A stretch of DNA of 17,130 nt from Bacillota bacterium. GTDB taxonomy: Bacteria > Bacillota > UBA4882 > UBA8346. Below are positions 6,193 to 14,525 of the stretch, piece after piece. Where the stretch lies: contig JAEZJK010000001.1 in assembly GCA_023415835.1 (NCBI GenBank), forward strand, positions 1 through 17,130, written 5' to 3'. Under the pieces are notes generated by a model, which saw only the letters and a program-made list of their open reading frames with translations, was not told the origin of the DNA and made no database searches. A program made the translations under genes and the position numbers. Within the stretch, counting starts at the first letter, position 1. Each line of letters opens with the position of its first letter.

Positions 6193-6278
6193 ATAAATTG
6201 AAATAAACACTGTAATTTGCTCTTTTCCATCCATGGTTTAAGGATGGAAAAGCATCAACAAAATTTATTTCAATTTAT
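6193..6278. repeat. Nested perfect inverted repeats (15-bp outer, 11-bp inner)
   Basis: Outer arms ATAAATTGAAATAAA (6193-6207) and its exact complement (6264-6278) enclose inner arms CTTTTCCATCC (6222-6232) and GGATGGAAAAG (6242-6252), which flank a 9-nt loop. The 86-nt element would fold into one long stem with an asymmetric internal loop. It could be a structured leader or small RNA, or a miniature repeat element. Confidence 0.65.
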
Positions 6279-6481
6279 CTAATTGCCTAAAAAAACTTAT
6301 TATGACCTATATAATATCACAAAGTACTCAATTGTGGCAAAATGTTTTAAATGGTTTTAGTTACAACCATATTTCAGCGCCGCAGCATGACTATATAACA
6401 AAAATTTTACCAGCTCTTTATGAAATAAAAACAATTATCTGTTATTATTAACCATGAAATATTTGGCAAAGGAGGTCAATG

Positions 6482-6760
6482 ATGCTAGCTAAGAATCCCA
6501 CCGAAGAGATGGTTCATCATCTGATACGCGCCAAGAAATGCTCATTTCATTTCGGAGAAATCCCTCTCGGTGTTAAAAATTTACTCGACGCGGTCAAAGA
6601 AGCGGGCTATGTAGTACAACTATGCGGCCTACAAAGTGAAATCAAATTAATCAGTAAGCAAGAATGTGAATCCCAGGGCATTGAATTCGAACATCAAGTC
6701 GCTTGCCCCAATAACCTTAATGCTAATCCCGATTTCCATTCCGGGACTCCGGGAGTTTAA
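6482..6760 (+). CDS. Small conserved-looking protein of unknown function
   Basis: AAAGGAGGT ends 5-6 bases before ATG 6482, an almost ideal ribosome site; the adjacent ATG at 6479 is too close to it, so 92 residues are preferred. The protein is soluble with a helix-rich front (IRAKKCSFHFGEIPLGVKNL) and a second half reading VVQLCGLQSEIKLI. Three cysteines (in KKCS, QLCG and ECES) and a fourth near the end (VACPN) are present, without a clear metal-binding spacing. There is no signal peptide or membrane segment. I do not recognise the family. It is a single-gene unit, divergent from thrC, ended by the hairpin at 6787-6827. Confidence 0.7.
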   Translation: MLAKNPTEEMVHHLIRAKKCSFHFGEIPLGVKNLLDAVKEAGYVVQLCGLQSEIKLISKQECESQGIEFEHQVACPNNLNANPDFHSGTPGV

Positions 6761-6786
6761 ATAATTTTGAAAAAGGATTTTAACTT

Positions 6787-6827
6787 TAAACGGCCTGTCT
6801 TCCATAAATAAGAAGACAGGCCGTTTA
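6787..6827. terminator. Strong bidirectional terminator hairpin
   Basis: Sixteen perfect base pairs (TAAACGGCCTGTCTTC at 6787-6802 and its complement at 6812-6827) enclose a 9-nt loop. It lies between the ends of the small plus-strand gene and the minus-strand DUF1015 gene. The flanks on both sides are T-rich in the direction of transcription, though without a long uninterrupted T-run. Confidence 0.85.
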
Positions 6828-6876
6828 TCTCGGTGCTTTCCTCTATTTTTAATCAATATTTGGAGTTTTGGCGATC

Positions 6877-8235
6877 CTACCCGATTCTCCGGCTTTCCAG
6901 GTAAAAACGTTTCTCCTCAGCTTCTCCCATTGAAAAACTCTTCCGCGGCAAGGCGCCGTCCCGAATCACCGTTTTAAACAAGGCGCCCTTAGCTAACGCC
7001 GGTAAGAAAAATCCGATATTCCCCTTTTGGGTACCGAGTTTTCGGACTACCTCATCCCCATGAATGTAATCAATTTCAACATCGGACCGTTTCGGCAGCC
7101 ATTCATCTAAAAACAGTTGCAAAGCCCCAACCTCCAATTCGGATTTGGGGTTAGTGACCGTAAGGATTCCATAGCCTTCAGCGTTAACAAACCCGATCCG
7201 GTGCCGGTTTCCTATTTGGCTGGGTCCTGCTTTGAGTTTAGCTTCCATTTCGTGATAGTCGGCCAGTTTTTCAAAGCTGACTTGCGCCTCGCCGTAATAA
7301 GCCTTCATCCCCTCAAACAGTTCGCCGGAAGAGACATTAAATAACACCCGATGGATTGGTTCAAATTGGAGTCCTGGGTCATGAATGTTTACCACTTCCA
7401 CCAGGGCATAGCGGGCGAGGTGATTATTAAGATCCGTTTCTGGTTGCTGCTTAATTTTTTCCCAGACAGCTTTGGCTGTTGCCAGGGAGTGGTTACCGTC
7501 CCCCACCGCAAAAAGAAGCTCCGGTTCACCATTGGTGCTGTATTTTTGGTTAAACCGGACCGGCTCCGCCAGGCTGGCAAGGCCTTGGTAAATCCCTTCC
7601 AAAACTCGCCTTTCCTTAACCAAATATCCTTGAACGTGCCCTCCGTCCATCATCAAGTCGGTATCATACAATCGCTCAAATTCACCGGTTTGAGCAGCTA
7701 ACGGTTCTATTACCCGGCAATCCGGATCATCGATAAGGAGCATAATATGGGGCAACTCCAGTAAAGCGCCCTCCCGGATTTTAACCCGAGGCGGGATCCG
7801 TTCCAGAACCGTACCCTCAGTAGCCCGAATTAAAGATTTCGTTCCCCGGTGGTAATCGTAGCATTCCAAATCCACGGCCATAATTAGGCCCTTACGGGAT
7901 TTGGCACGGCTAGTCCGGCGCTCCAGATAAACAAATCCGGCGCCACAGGAATTGACCAATTTTTGTTCAAGATAACGATGCATTTCCTGATGAATTCGGG
8001 TAATTCGCTCAGCTTCAGCGCCTTTACCTAAGTATACTTCGGGAAAGACCAGATTTAAAGTTGAAGGCGCTTCCCCTATTATCCGGGCGACTTCCCCCCA
8101 ATAATCCGGTTCCGAGGTATACTGATCGCAGGCCACCACCGACCATTTCAAAAGATCGATCCCCTTTTGCGGCAACAAAACCTCGGGAATCTTCACGCCC
8201 AGTTTTAAAAAACGTTCATTTAACAAATGTGTCAC
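6877..8235 (-). CDS. DUF1015 family protein
   Basis: Conserved cytoplasmic protein of unproven biochemical function. The 452-residue length fits the family. Recognisable blocks are WSVVACDQYTSEPDYW (31-46), RATEGTVLERIPPRVKIREG (137-156) and FAVGDGNHSLATAKAVWE (242-259), all characteristic of DUF1015. GTG at 8235 is the listed start. AAGGTG overlaps that codon and is well spaced for a TTG at 8226, so the true start may be three codons later. It is the last gene of the pyrF-gltA-trpS cluster, 14 bases after trpS, and transcription would stop at the hairpin 6787-6827. Confidence 0.9.
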   Translation of the reverse strand: MTHLLNERFLKLGVKIPEVLLPQKGIDLLKWSVVACDQYTSEPDYWGEVARIIGEAPSTLNLVFPEVYLGKGAEAERITRIHQEMHRYLEQKLVNSCGAGFVYLERRTSRAKSRKGLIMAVDLECYDYHRGTKSLIRATEGTVLERIPPRVKIREGALLELPHIMLLIDDPDCRVIEPLAAQTGEFERLYDTDLMMDGGHVQGYLVKERRVLEGIYQGLASLAEPVRFNQKYSTNGEPELLFAVGDGNHSLATAKAVWEKIKQQPETDLNNHLARYALVEVVNIHDPGLQFEPIHRVLFNVSSGELFEGMKAYYGEAQVSFEKLADYHEMEAKLKAGPSQIGNRHRIGFVNAEGYGILTVTNPKSELEVGALQLFLDEWLPKRSDVEIDYIHGDEVVRKLGTQKGNIGFFLPALAKGALFKTVIRDGALPRKSFSMGEAEEKRFYLESRRIG

Positions 8236-8249
8236 CTTAAGAAATATTT

Positions 8250-9215
8250 TTATCGGTAATAATCAACGCCCACGTTGTGCCGAGCCCGATCCAAGTATTC
8301 AGTGATGACGGTCCGGGCTTTCCCGGCCCCTATTTTCAAAACTTCAACCACGTCATCTTTGCTGATTTGAGCCCGTTTCTCCCGGTAAGGGGCAAAATAT
8401 TCCCAGATTGCATTGAACAATTCCTTCTTGACATCGCCGTACTTTAGTCCCGGAGTGAGGAAACGGTCTTTTAGTCCCTCTTTGCCATGGCCGTCTAGGA
8501 ATAATGAGTATAACGAGTATAAAATATTCCCCTCGATTGGTTTCGGTTCATTGACGGGTGTCGAATCGGTCTTCAAGGTCATAATCTTTTGTTTCAAGGA
8601 AGCTTCATCGATAAAGATTTCAATGGTGTTTCCGTAAGACTTCGACATTTTCTGGCCATCCAGGCCGGGGATAGTCGCCAAGTCATCTTCAATATCCGGT
8701 TCCGGCAGTACAAAGGTATCCCCGTAAGTATTATTGAAACGGGCTGCGATATCCCTGGCGATTTCCACATGTTGTTTCTGGTCTTTGCCCACCGGGACCA
8801 GATTGGCGCCGTATCCCAAAATATCGGCGGCCATCAATACCGGATAAGAGAACAGCCCATGGCTGGCCGGGATTCCCTTAGCCAGTTTATCTTTATAAGA
8901 ATGGCTCCGTTCCAGTAAACCCATTCCGGTAACATTACTCAAAAACCATGTTAACTCGGTTACTTCAGGCACATCCGATTGGGTCCAGAAGATCGATTTC
9001 CCGGGATCCAGTCCCAAGGCGAGAAAATCGGCCACCGCCTCGGTGGTTTGATGGCGCAGTTTGGCGGCGTCAAATACCGATGTTAAAGCATGGAAATTAA
9101 CGATAAAACAAAACAGTTCATGGTTTTTTTGATATTCAACCATCCGTTTCATCATCCCGAAGTAATTCCCGAGATGTAGGTTACCGGAGGGTTGAATTCC
9201 CGACAATACACGCAT
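8250..9215 (-). CDS. trpS: Tryptophanyl-tRNA synthetase
   Basis: Class I aminoacyl-tRNA synthetase charging tRNA-Trp with tryptophan using ATP. The 321 residues match the compact bacterial form. The HIGH-type motif is PSGNLHLGNY (9-18), the tryptophan-pocket segment includes MAADILGYGAN (128-138), and KMSKS is at 189-193. Q147 and H149 in KDQKQHVE are also family marks. GGAAAGGA precedes the ATG with about 10-nt spacing. It lies in the minus cluster 32 bases after citrate synthase. No T-box is seen directly upstream, so its expression probably follows the cluster promoter. Confidence 0.98.
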   Translation of the reverse strand: MRVLSGIQPSGNLHLGNYFGMMKRMVEYQKNHELFCFIVNFHALTSVFDAAKLRHQTTEAVADFLALGLDPGKSIFWTQSDVPEVTELTWFLSNVTGMGLLERSHSYKDKLAKGIPASHGLFSYPVLMAADILGYGANLVPVGKDQKQHVEIARDIAARFNNTYGDTFVLPEPDIEDDLATIPGLDGQKMSKSYGNTIEIFIDEASLKQKIMTLKTDSTPVNEPKPIEGNILYSLYSLFLDGHGKEGLKDRFLTPGLKYGDVKKELFNAIWEYFAPYREKRAQISKDDVVEVLKIGAGKARTVITEYLDRARHNVGVDYYR

Positions 9216-9247
9216 TTTTAAGGCATCCTTTCCATTAGTTCTAGGGT

Positions 9248-10510
9248 TTATTTAAGTACATGCCTGGTGTCAAATCCCACGTATAACTGAAACGGACGGT
9301 AAATTTTACCCGCTGAATCCTGTTGTTCAATCCAGTGAGCAGTCCAACCGGCCACCCGAGCCATGGCGAAAACCGTCGTAAAGTACTCGGTCGGCACACC
9401 CACAGCCTTATAAAAAAGGCCGGACCAAAAATCAACATTAGGATAGAGGTTTTTCTTCCCTAATTTAGCTTGGACGAATTCCTCCATCCTAACCGCAGTT
9501 TCATAAAGACTCACTAAACTAGGATCCTCGGCGGCTAATTTTTCCCGGTTGCCGAAAATTTTCGGTAAAATTATCTCTTTTAAATACTTGGCCCGCGGAT
9601 CATATGTTTTATAAATCCGATGGCCAATGCCCATTATTTTTTGATGATGATCTAAGGAATCCTCAACGTGCTCCGGCACTTTCTCCGGAGAGCCGATCTT
9701 TTCTAAAGCCTTTACTACTCTTTCATTGGCGCCTCCGTGAAGCGGGCCGGAAAGCGAGTTAATCGCCGATGAGATTAGGGCATAAATCCCCGCTTGGGAA
9801 GAACCGACCGCCCTCGCTGAAAAAGTGCTATTGTTCATGGTATGATCCACGTGTAAGATCAGGGATTCTTCAAACATTTTAACGTAATCCTGGTTTTCAG
9901 CAAGTTTTGGATTAAAACAAAACAGGCAGTATTCGGCGAAGGAGCTGAACTTCTTCCCTCGGTTAAATTGGGGGTCTTGGGTCAAAAAAGTTCCGATAAT
10001 CGTCGGGAACTTGGCAATTAATTTAATGGATCGGTCCAGGTTTTCACGATGGTTCTCTACATTGATAGAACCTTTATCATTCGCTTCCAAAAGCAAAATC
10101 GCCGCGCTCAACATATTCATCGGATGCAAAGCCCGGTCAAAATTCGCTATAGCCTTACCGAGGCCATCGGGTAGATAGATGTTCTCCAGCAATTCGGAAC
10201 GGATTTCCTGTTCTTCGGCTTCCAAAGGCAAATCTCCGTTCAGGATTAAGAAACAAACCGATTCAAAACTGCAATTCTCAGCCAATTCTTCAACCGGATA
10301 ACCGCGATAGGTAAGTAAACCGCGCTCCCCGTCGATATGGCTAATGGAAGACTTAACCACCGGGACCTCAGCCAAGCCTGGAAAATAGCCCTTCTCCAGC
10401 AACATTGAGATCAGCCTAAAATAGTGATCTCTCTTTTCTTCCTCCCCGATATGCCCCAGGACGTTTAGTATCTTTTCAGCAAGGTGTTTTTCGGTCAAAA
10501 GCGCCTCCAT
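9248..10510 (-). CDS. gltA: Citrate synthase
   Basis: Condenses acetyl-CoA and oxaloacetate to citrate, the entry step of the TCA cycle. The protein has 420 residues. Active-site blocks are visible in order: LHVDHTMNNSTF (219-230), SGPLHGGANE with His258 (254-263), MGIGHRIYKTYDPRAK with His297, and NVDFWSG with Asp360. His258, His297 and Asp360 are the expected catalytic triad. LAEVPVV and the R-G-Y-P segment (RGYPVEELAE) are standard N-terminal features. About 45 helical residues precede them. The ribosome site (GGGAAA) is weak. 2-Methylcitrate synthases are close relatives, so propionyl-CoA use cannot be excluded by eye, but no prp genes are adjacent. Confidence 0.95.
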   Translation of the reverse strand: MEALLTEKHLAEKILNVLGHIGEEEKRDHYFRLISMLLEKGYFPGLAEVPVVKSSISHIDGERGLLTYRGYPVEELAENCSFESVCFLILNGDLPLEAEEQEIRSELLENIYLPDGLGKAIANFDRALHPMNMLSAAILLLEANDKGSINVENHRENLDRSIKLIAKFPTIIGTFLTQDPQFNRGKKFSSFAEYCLFCFNPKLAENQDYVKMFEESLILHVDHTMNNSTFSARAVGSSQAGIYALISSAINSLSGPLHGGANERVVKALEKIGSPEKVPEHVEDSLDHHQKIMGIGHRIYKTYDPRAKYLKEIILPKIFGNREKLAAEDPSLVSLYETAVRMEEFVQAKLGKKNLYPNVDFWSGLFYKAVGVPTEYFTTVFAMARVAGWTAHWIEQQDSAGKIYRPFQLYVGFDTRHVLK

Positions 10511-10567
10511 AAATTTTTCCCATGAATTTGGAATAATAATTAATTATTACCGAAAATCAATCTTTTT

Positions 10568-11407
10568 TCAAGTATTTTGTTCTCTTACTATTTTAGCGAT
10601 TGAATCATTCAGTATAACCGCTTCCCTTTCAGCCGCCCTGGCGAAATCCAGGCCGGCGGAAGCGTAAATAATACTCCGGGAAGCATTAATAATAATCCCA
10701 TTCCCATTTCGGTTTAAACCGTTGACCACGGTTCGTTCCAAATCTCCGCCCTGAGCGCCGATCCCAGGTATTAAAAACGGCAACTCCCCGGCTAATTTAC
10801 GGACTTCCGCCATTTGTTCCGGATAGGTGGCACCCATCACCAAACCGCAGTTTTGATTGGGATTCCATTCCTGATTAACCTTAGCCGCAACAATTTTATA
10901 TAAATCCTGATTGTTAATTTTCAATTCCTGAAACTCGTCCGCTCCAGGGTTTGAAGTATGGCAAAGCACAAAAACCCCATGGTCTTTATCCTCTAAAAAC
11001 GGGAGTAAAGCCTCCCGCCCCAAATAGGGATGAACCGTAATCGCATGGGCCTGGAAAATATCAAAAGCGGCTTTGACATAACCGAGATTGGTATTGCCAA
11101 TATCGGCCCGTTTTGCGTCTAGAATGATCAGATGTTCAGGATACTTTTCCCTGATAAAACTGTTGGTTTTGATTAACGCCTCCATACCCGCTAAACCATA
11201 GCCTTCGTAAAAAGCGCTATTTGGCTTGAAAGCGCAGCAGTGATCTGCTGTAGCTTCTACTATTGCCCGGTTAAACTGAAACAGGGCTTCGGCGACCGGT
11301 AATTTTTGCAGCCCCTCGGGGATTTTTTTAAAGTCCGAATCCAGCCCGACACATAAGAACCGTTCTTTATTCCATTGATATTTTAATAATTCAGCGAAAT
11401 TGCCCAT
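10568..11407 (-). CDS. pyrF: Orotidine 5'-phosphate decarboxylase
   Basis: Catalyses decarboxylation of OMP to UMP, the last step of de novo pyrimidine synthesis. The 279 residues and the active-site motif LDAKRADIGNT (catalytic Asp97, Lys99, Asp102 in this numbering) put it in the longer OMP decarboxylase group. FLCVGLDSD at the front, FKPNSAFYEGYG and PGIGAQGGD (phosphate-binding region) complete the barrel signatures. ATG 11407 is preferred over ATG 11413 because AAAGGG ends 7 nt before it. The gene heads the minus cluster. Its leader contains two 90-bp tandem repeats (11421-11600), the nearer ending 13 bases from the start codon. The other pyr genes are not in the window. Confidence 0.96.
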   Translation of the reverse strand: MGNFAELLKYQWNKERFLCVGLDSDFKKIPEGLQKLPVAEALFQFNRAIVEATADHCCAFKPNSAFYEGYGLAGMEALIKTNSFIREKYPEHLIILDAKRADIGNTNLGYVKAAFDIFQAHAITVHPYLGREALLPFLEDKDHGVFVLCHTSNPGADEFQELKINNQDLYKIVAAKVNQEWNPNQNCGLVMGATYPEQMAEVRKLAGELPFLIPGIGAQGGDLERTVVNGLNRNGNGIIINASRSIIYASAGLDFARAAEREAVILNDSIAKIVREQNT

Positions 11408-11798
11408 AATCATTCCCTTTCTATCTAGAAAATGCTACCGATGCTTGTCGATCCATGTCAATCCCATTTTCATATTTTCACGTGGGTCAATTGGATATTG
11501 ACGTGGACGACTATCTAGAAAATGCTAACGATGCTTGTCGATCCGCGTCAATCCCATTTTCATATTTTCAGGTGGGTCAATTGGAAATTGACGTGGACGA
11601 CTACTTAGCTTAGCCTGTCGTGCCCGCGCTCAACGAAGCGGTGCCCGTCCTCGCAGCTGAAAACACTGTTTTGGAGATCCAAAATTTATATAAAACTAAC
11701 CGTTTATCTTTCGCCACCACTTTCCAACTTCCTTCCGGAAGAGGTTTTTTTGTTCTAATCGAGAATTAAGTAGTTTAATATCAAAGGAGTGATTTTGA
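11408..11798. other. Divergent region between pyrF and the UPF0182 gene
   Basis: It holds the two tandem repeats at 11421-11600. On the UPF0182 side, CTTCC/GGAAG flanks TTCC near 11730 and is followed by TTTTTTT, a short terminator-like structure with no gene in front of it. GGAG lies about 9 nt before the ATG at 11799. No tRNA, ORF with a ribosome site or recognised riboswitch was found. Confidence 0.55.
11421..11600 (-). repeat. Two tandem 90-bp structured repeats in the pyrF leader
   Basis: Copies 11421-11510 and 11511-11600 abut exactly and differ at 5 of 90 positions. On the minus strand each has CCACGTCAAT near the front, pairing with ATTGACGCGG (upstream copy) or ATTGACATGG (copy nearest pyrF). 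This gives a 10-bp stem with one mismatch in each copy, at different positions. The loop contains CCCA and TGGG, which could form an inner stem. The repeat carries stop codons in the frames checked, so it is not obviously coding. It may be a tandem leader RNA element or a dispersed repeat that duplicated. Confidence 0.75.
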
Positions 11799-14429
11799 AT
11801 GGATCGATTGTCCCGAATTTTATTGGGAGCAGCTGTTATTGTCTTTTTTATCATATTAGGCGTCTCCGGAAAATATATCGATTGGCTCTGGTTTCAAACC
11901 ACCGGCTTCACTGCAGTCTTTTGGGTCAGCCTAATCACCGGCCCTCTTGCTAAAGCATTGATCGTCTTATTAATCTTCGGCTTTTTCTCGATAAACCTGT
12001 TAATCGCCATGCAGGCCTTTAACCGGGTGTATGTAGTTAATGCTTTGAGGCCAGAGATCCCTAAGGAAGCGGCCTTGATACCTGGAATTGCCGTAGCGGC
12101 GGTTCTAGCTTTTATCCTTGGCTCCGGGTTAAGCTTGGACTGGACAGTAATTCAGCAATTTCTACACCGCATAACGGTCGGCACGGTAGATCCCATCTTC
12201 AAGCAGGATGTCGGATATTATTTATTTTCCTACCCTTTTTATAAACAACTAAACAACCTCTTTCAACTAGTCGCATTTTTCGGGCTCGCCGGTACCGGCC
12301 TGGTTTATTTTTTAGCTAAAGCGCTCTGGAAACAAGGGAATTCCATAGAGTTTTCCGTTCCTGCCAAAGTTCATCTTACCCTACTGACAATCATCTTTTT
12401 CGCAGCAAAAATATGGGGTTACCATCTTGGGAAGTACGGTTTGATGTTTCAGGAAACCTCCCGGATTACGGGGATTAATTATACAGCCGAACATGCCCGG
12501 GTCTTTGCTTTGAGTTTGTTAACCTGGCTGATAGTTGCGATAATCGGGCTCTTAATCCTGGGCCTCTTCCGTCGCGGGACCAAACTTCTATTAGGCAGCG
12601 TCATTCTCTGGATTGCCAGTTCCTTTATTTTAAATGGCCTCTATCCGAGTATGGTTCAAAATTTCAAAGTCTCTCCCAACGAATTTGAACTGGAAGCCCC
12701 ATATTTAAAACATCATATCGATTTCACCCGGCAGGCTTACGCCCTTGATAAAATCAAAGAAGTGCCTTACGTTCCGAACGAAACCACAACCGAACGTTTA
12801 TCGGTTGAGAATCCTTCCCTGGTTGATTTAAGGCTTTGGGACTACGAACCTTTATTAAGTTCATACAATCAGCTCCAATCAATCCGGCCTTACTATCAAT
12901 TCAATGATATCGATATTGACCGTTATCCTTCCGCCAGCGGCCAGCGGCAGGTGATGATCTCCGCTAGGGAACTGCAGAACGACAGATTGCCGGAACAAGC
13001 CCGGACTTGGATTAACCTGCATCTCACCTACACCCATGGTTATGGAGTTGCCGCCAATCAGGTCAATCAATTTTCCAATGAGGGGCAACCCATCTTTATC
13101 GCCAGGGACCTGCCTCCCAAAACCGATCCCGGTTTCCCCGGGCTTAAGGTCTCCAATCCCAGTATTTATTTTGGCGAAACTACCAACAACTATATAATTA
13201 TTAATTCTAAAAACAGCGAGTTCGATTACGCCCAGGGGGATCAAAACATAACCGCGTCATACAAAGGGGTTCCCGGGATACGCCTCGATTCTTTCTTTGT
13301 CAAAATGTTAATGGCCCTTAAATACCAAGAAACCAATTTTTTGCTTTCGCCACAATTGACACCGGAGAGCAGCATCTTGCTTTATCGAAATATTAAAACC
13401 AGGGTCAAAAAACTTGCGCCTTTTTTAAGTTTCGATGATGATCCTTATCTGGTGGTCTCCGCTGGAAAACTTTACTGGATTATCGACGCTTATACCACCA
13501 GCTCCAGCTATCCCTATTCCAGGCCTTACCAAACCGGCCTTAATTATGTCCGGAACTCTGTTAAAACGGTAATTGATGCCTATAATGGCACCGTTAACTT
13601 CTATGTGGCCGATCCCTCCGATCCAATAGTCCAGGTTTGGCAAAAAGTCTTTCCCGGCCTTTTCAAAACCCTCAATCAAATTGACCCGGATATCAGGAGC
13701 CATTTCCGATATCCCGAAGGCCTATTGACTATTCAACGGGAACTGCTCTTACAATACCATATGGCTAACCCCCGGACTTTCTATGAGAAAGAGGATTATT
13801 GGAATATTCCGGAAGTCGAACAAGGTAAATTATTTGAACCGTACTATGTGACCTTAAGGCTCCCTGAAGCCAAGAACGCAGAATTTGTAATGATGCAACC
13901 CTTCACACCCAGAAACAAGCAGAACCTAATTTCCTGGCTGGTAGCCCGGTGCGATCAGTCTAACTATGGGGAGTTAATCTTATATACCCTCCCCAAAGAC
14001 CAAAACATTTATGGTCCGGAACAGATCGATAGCCGTATTAATCAGGATGAAACCATTTCTCAACTGGTCACCTTATGGAACCAACAACAATCCAACGTGA
14101 TTTGGGGCAACTTATTGATTATCCCCATCGACGGCAAAATTCTTTATCTCAAACCGCTCTTCATGGAGTCCGAACGGGGACGCCAGGCAGAACTGAAGAA
14201 AATTGTTATGGTCTATCAAAATCAGGTTTTAATTGGAGATACAGTTGCCGAAACACTGAGCGGGTTTTCTACCGTCGCCGCCAGTTCCAATTTTAAATCC
14301 GTCGACACCCCAAAAACCCAAACGGACCGAAGGACCGAAATCATTAATGAACTGCTCAATATCAGCCAAGAGGAGCAGAAGCTAAATAAGAAAAAACTCC
14401 AACTCTTACAGGAGTTAAAAAACTTTTAA
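11799..14429 (+). CDS. UPF0182 family integral membrane protein
   Basis: Large conserved membrane protein of unknown function (COG1615 type). The 876 residues fit the family range of roughly 900-1000. Seven hydrophobic segments lie near 5-23, 48-70, 91-112, 152-174, 191-209, 234-257 and 262-280. Residues 281-840 form a large soluble domain, predicted outside the membrane. Family blocks are DPIFKQDVGYYLFSYPF (131-147), SPNEFELEAPYLKHHIDFTR (292-311) and the NYIIINSKNSEFDYAQ region. The last 35 residues are charged and coiled-coil-like. AAAGGAG precedes the ATG. It is divergent from pyrF, transcribed alone, and ends at the hairpin 14449-14489. Confidence 0.95.
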   Translation: MDRLSRILLGAAVIVFFIILGVSGKYIDWLWFQTTGFTAVFWVSLITGPLAKALIVLLIFGFFSINLLIAMQAFNRVYVVNALRPEIPKEAALIPGIAVAAVLAFILGSGLSLDWTVIQQFLHRITVGTVDPIFKQDVGYYLFSYPFYKQLNNLFQLVAFFGLAGTGLVYFLAKALWKQGNSIEFSVPAKVHLTLLTIIFFAAKIWGYHLGKYGLMFQETSRITGINYTAEHARVFALSLLTWLIVAIIGLLILGLFRRGTKLLLGSVILWIASSFILNGLYPSMVQNFKVSPNEFELEAPYLKHHIDFTRQAYALDKIKEVPYVPNETTTERLSVENPSLVDLRLWDYEPLLSSYNQLQSIRPYYQFNDIDIDRYPSASGQRQVMISARELQNDRLPEQARTWINLHLTYTHGYGVAANQVNQFSNEGQPIFIARDLPPKTDPGFPGLKVSNPSIYFGETTNNYIIINSKNSEFDYAQGDQNITASYKGVPGIRLDSFFVKMLMALKYQETNFLLSPQLTPESSILLYRNIKTRVKKLAPFLSFDDDPYLVVSAGKLYWIIDAYTTSSSYPYSRPYQTGLNYVRNSVKTVIDAYNGTVNFYVADPSDPIVQVWQKVFPGLFKTLNQIDPDIRSHFRYPEGLLTIQRELLLQYHMANPRTFYEKEDYWNIPEVEQGKLFEPYYVTLRLPEAKNAEFVMMQPFTPRNKQNLISWLVARCDQSNYGELILYTLPKDQNIYGPEQIDSRINQDETISQLVTLWNQQQSNVIWGNLLIIPIDGKILYLKPLFMESERGRQAELKKIVMVYQNQVLIGDTVAETLSGFSTVAASSNFKSVDTPKTQTDRRTEIINELLNISQEEQKLNKKKLQLLQELKNF

Positions 14430-14448
14430 TCTATCTTATCCTATCCAT

Positions 14449-14489
14449 ACCAAAAGAGGGGCTGTCAAATTGACAGCCCCTCTTTTGGT
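14449..14489. terminator. Bidirectional terminator, 20-bp perfect arms
   Basis: ACCAAAAGAGGGGCTGTCAA (14449-14468) and its exact complement (14470-14489) meet at a single base. On either strand the stem ends in CCCCTCTTTTGG, giving the GC-stem-plus-T shape of an intrinsic terminator. It serves the convergent UPF0182 gene and the ABC transporter operon. Confidence 0.88.
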
Positions 14490-14525
14490 TATCCTAAAAA
14501 TTTAATTTCTGAACCAAAGGACCAA

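Larger units (their letters stand above)
6076..6481. other. Divergent AT-rich intergenic region with nested inverted repeats
   Basis: No gene is accepted here. The region holds the two hairpin elements at 6135-6180 and 6193-6278. It also holds TATATAAT around 6308-6315, a possible -10 element without a well-spaced -35. A 17-codon minus-strand ORF (6181-6234) lies inside the larger hairpin without a ribosome site. No T-box core sequence or known riboswitch motif was recognised ahead of thrC. Confidence 0.55.

Noticed and set aside
6135..6278. T-box or known riboswitch ahead of thrC
   Set aside because: No T-box core motif or other recognised aptamer signature is present on the minus strand; only the inverted repeats are seen.
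7351..7701. 116-codon plus-strand ORF inside the DUF1015 gene
   Set aside because: It is antisense to a gene with conserved motifs on the minus strand and has no ribosome site of its own.
11421..11600. Glycine-riboswitch-type tandem aptamer
   Set aside because: Tandem 90-nt spacing is suggestive, but the conserved glycine-aptamer sequence blocks are absent and the downstream gene is pyrF.
12879..13244. 121-codon minus-strand ORF within the UPF0182 gene
   Set aside because: It is antisense to conserved UPF0182 sequence; the open frame is explained by codon bias.
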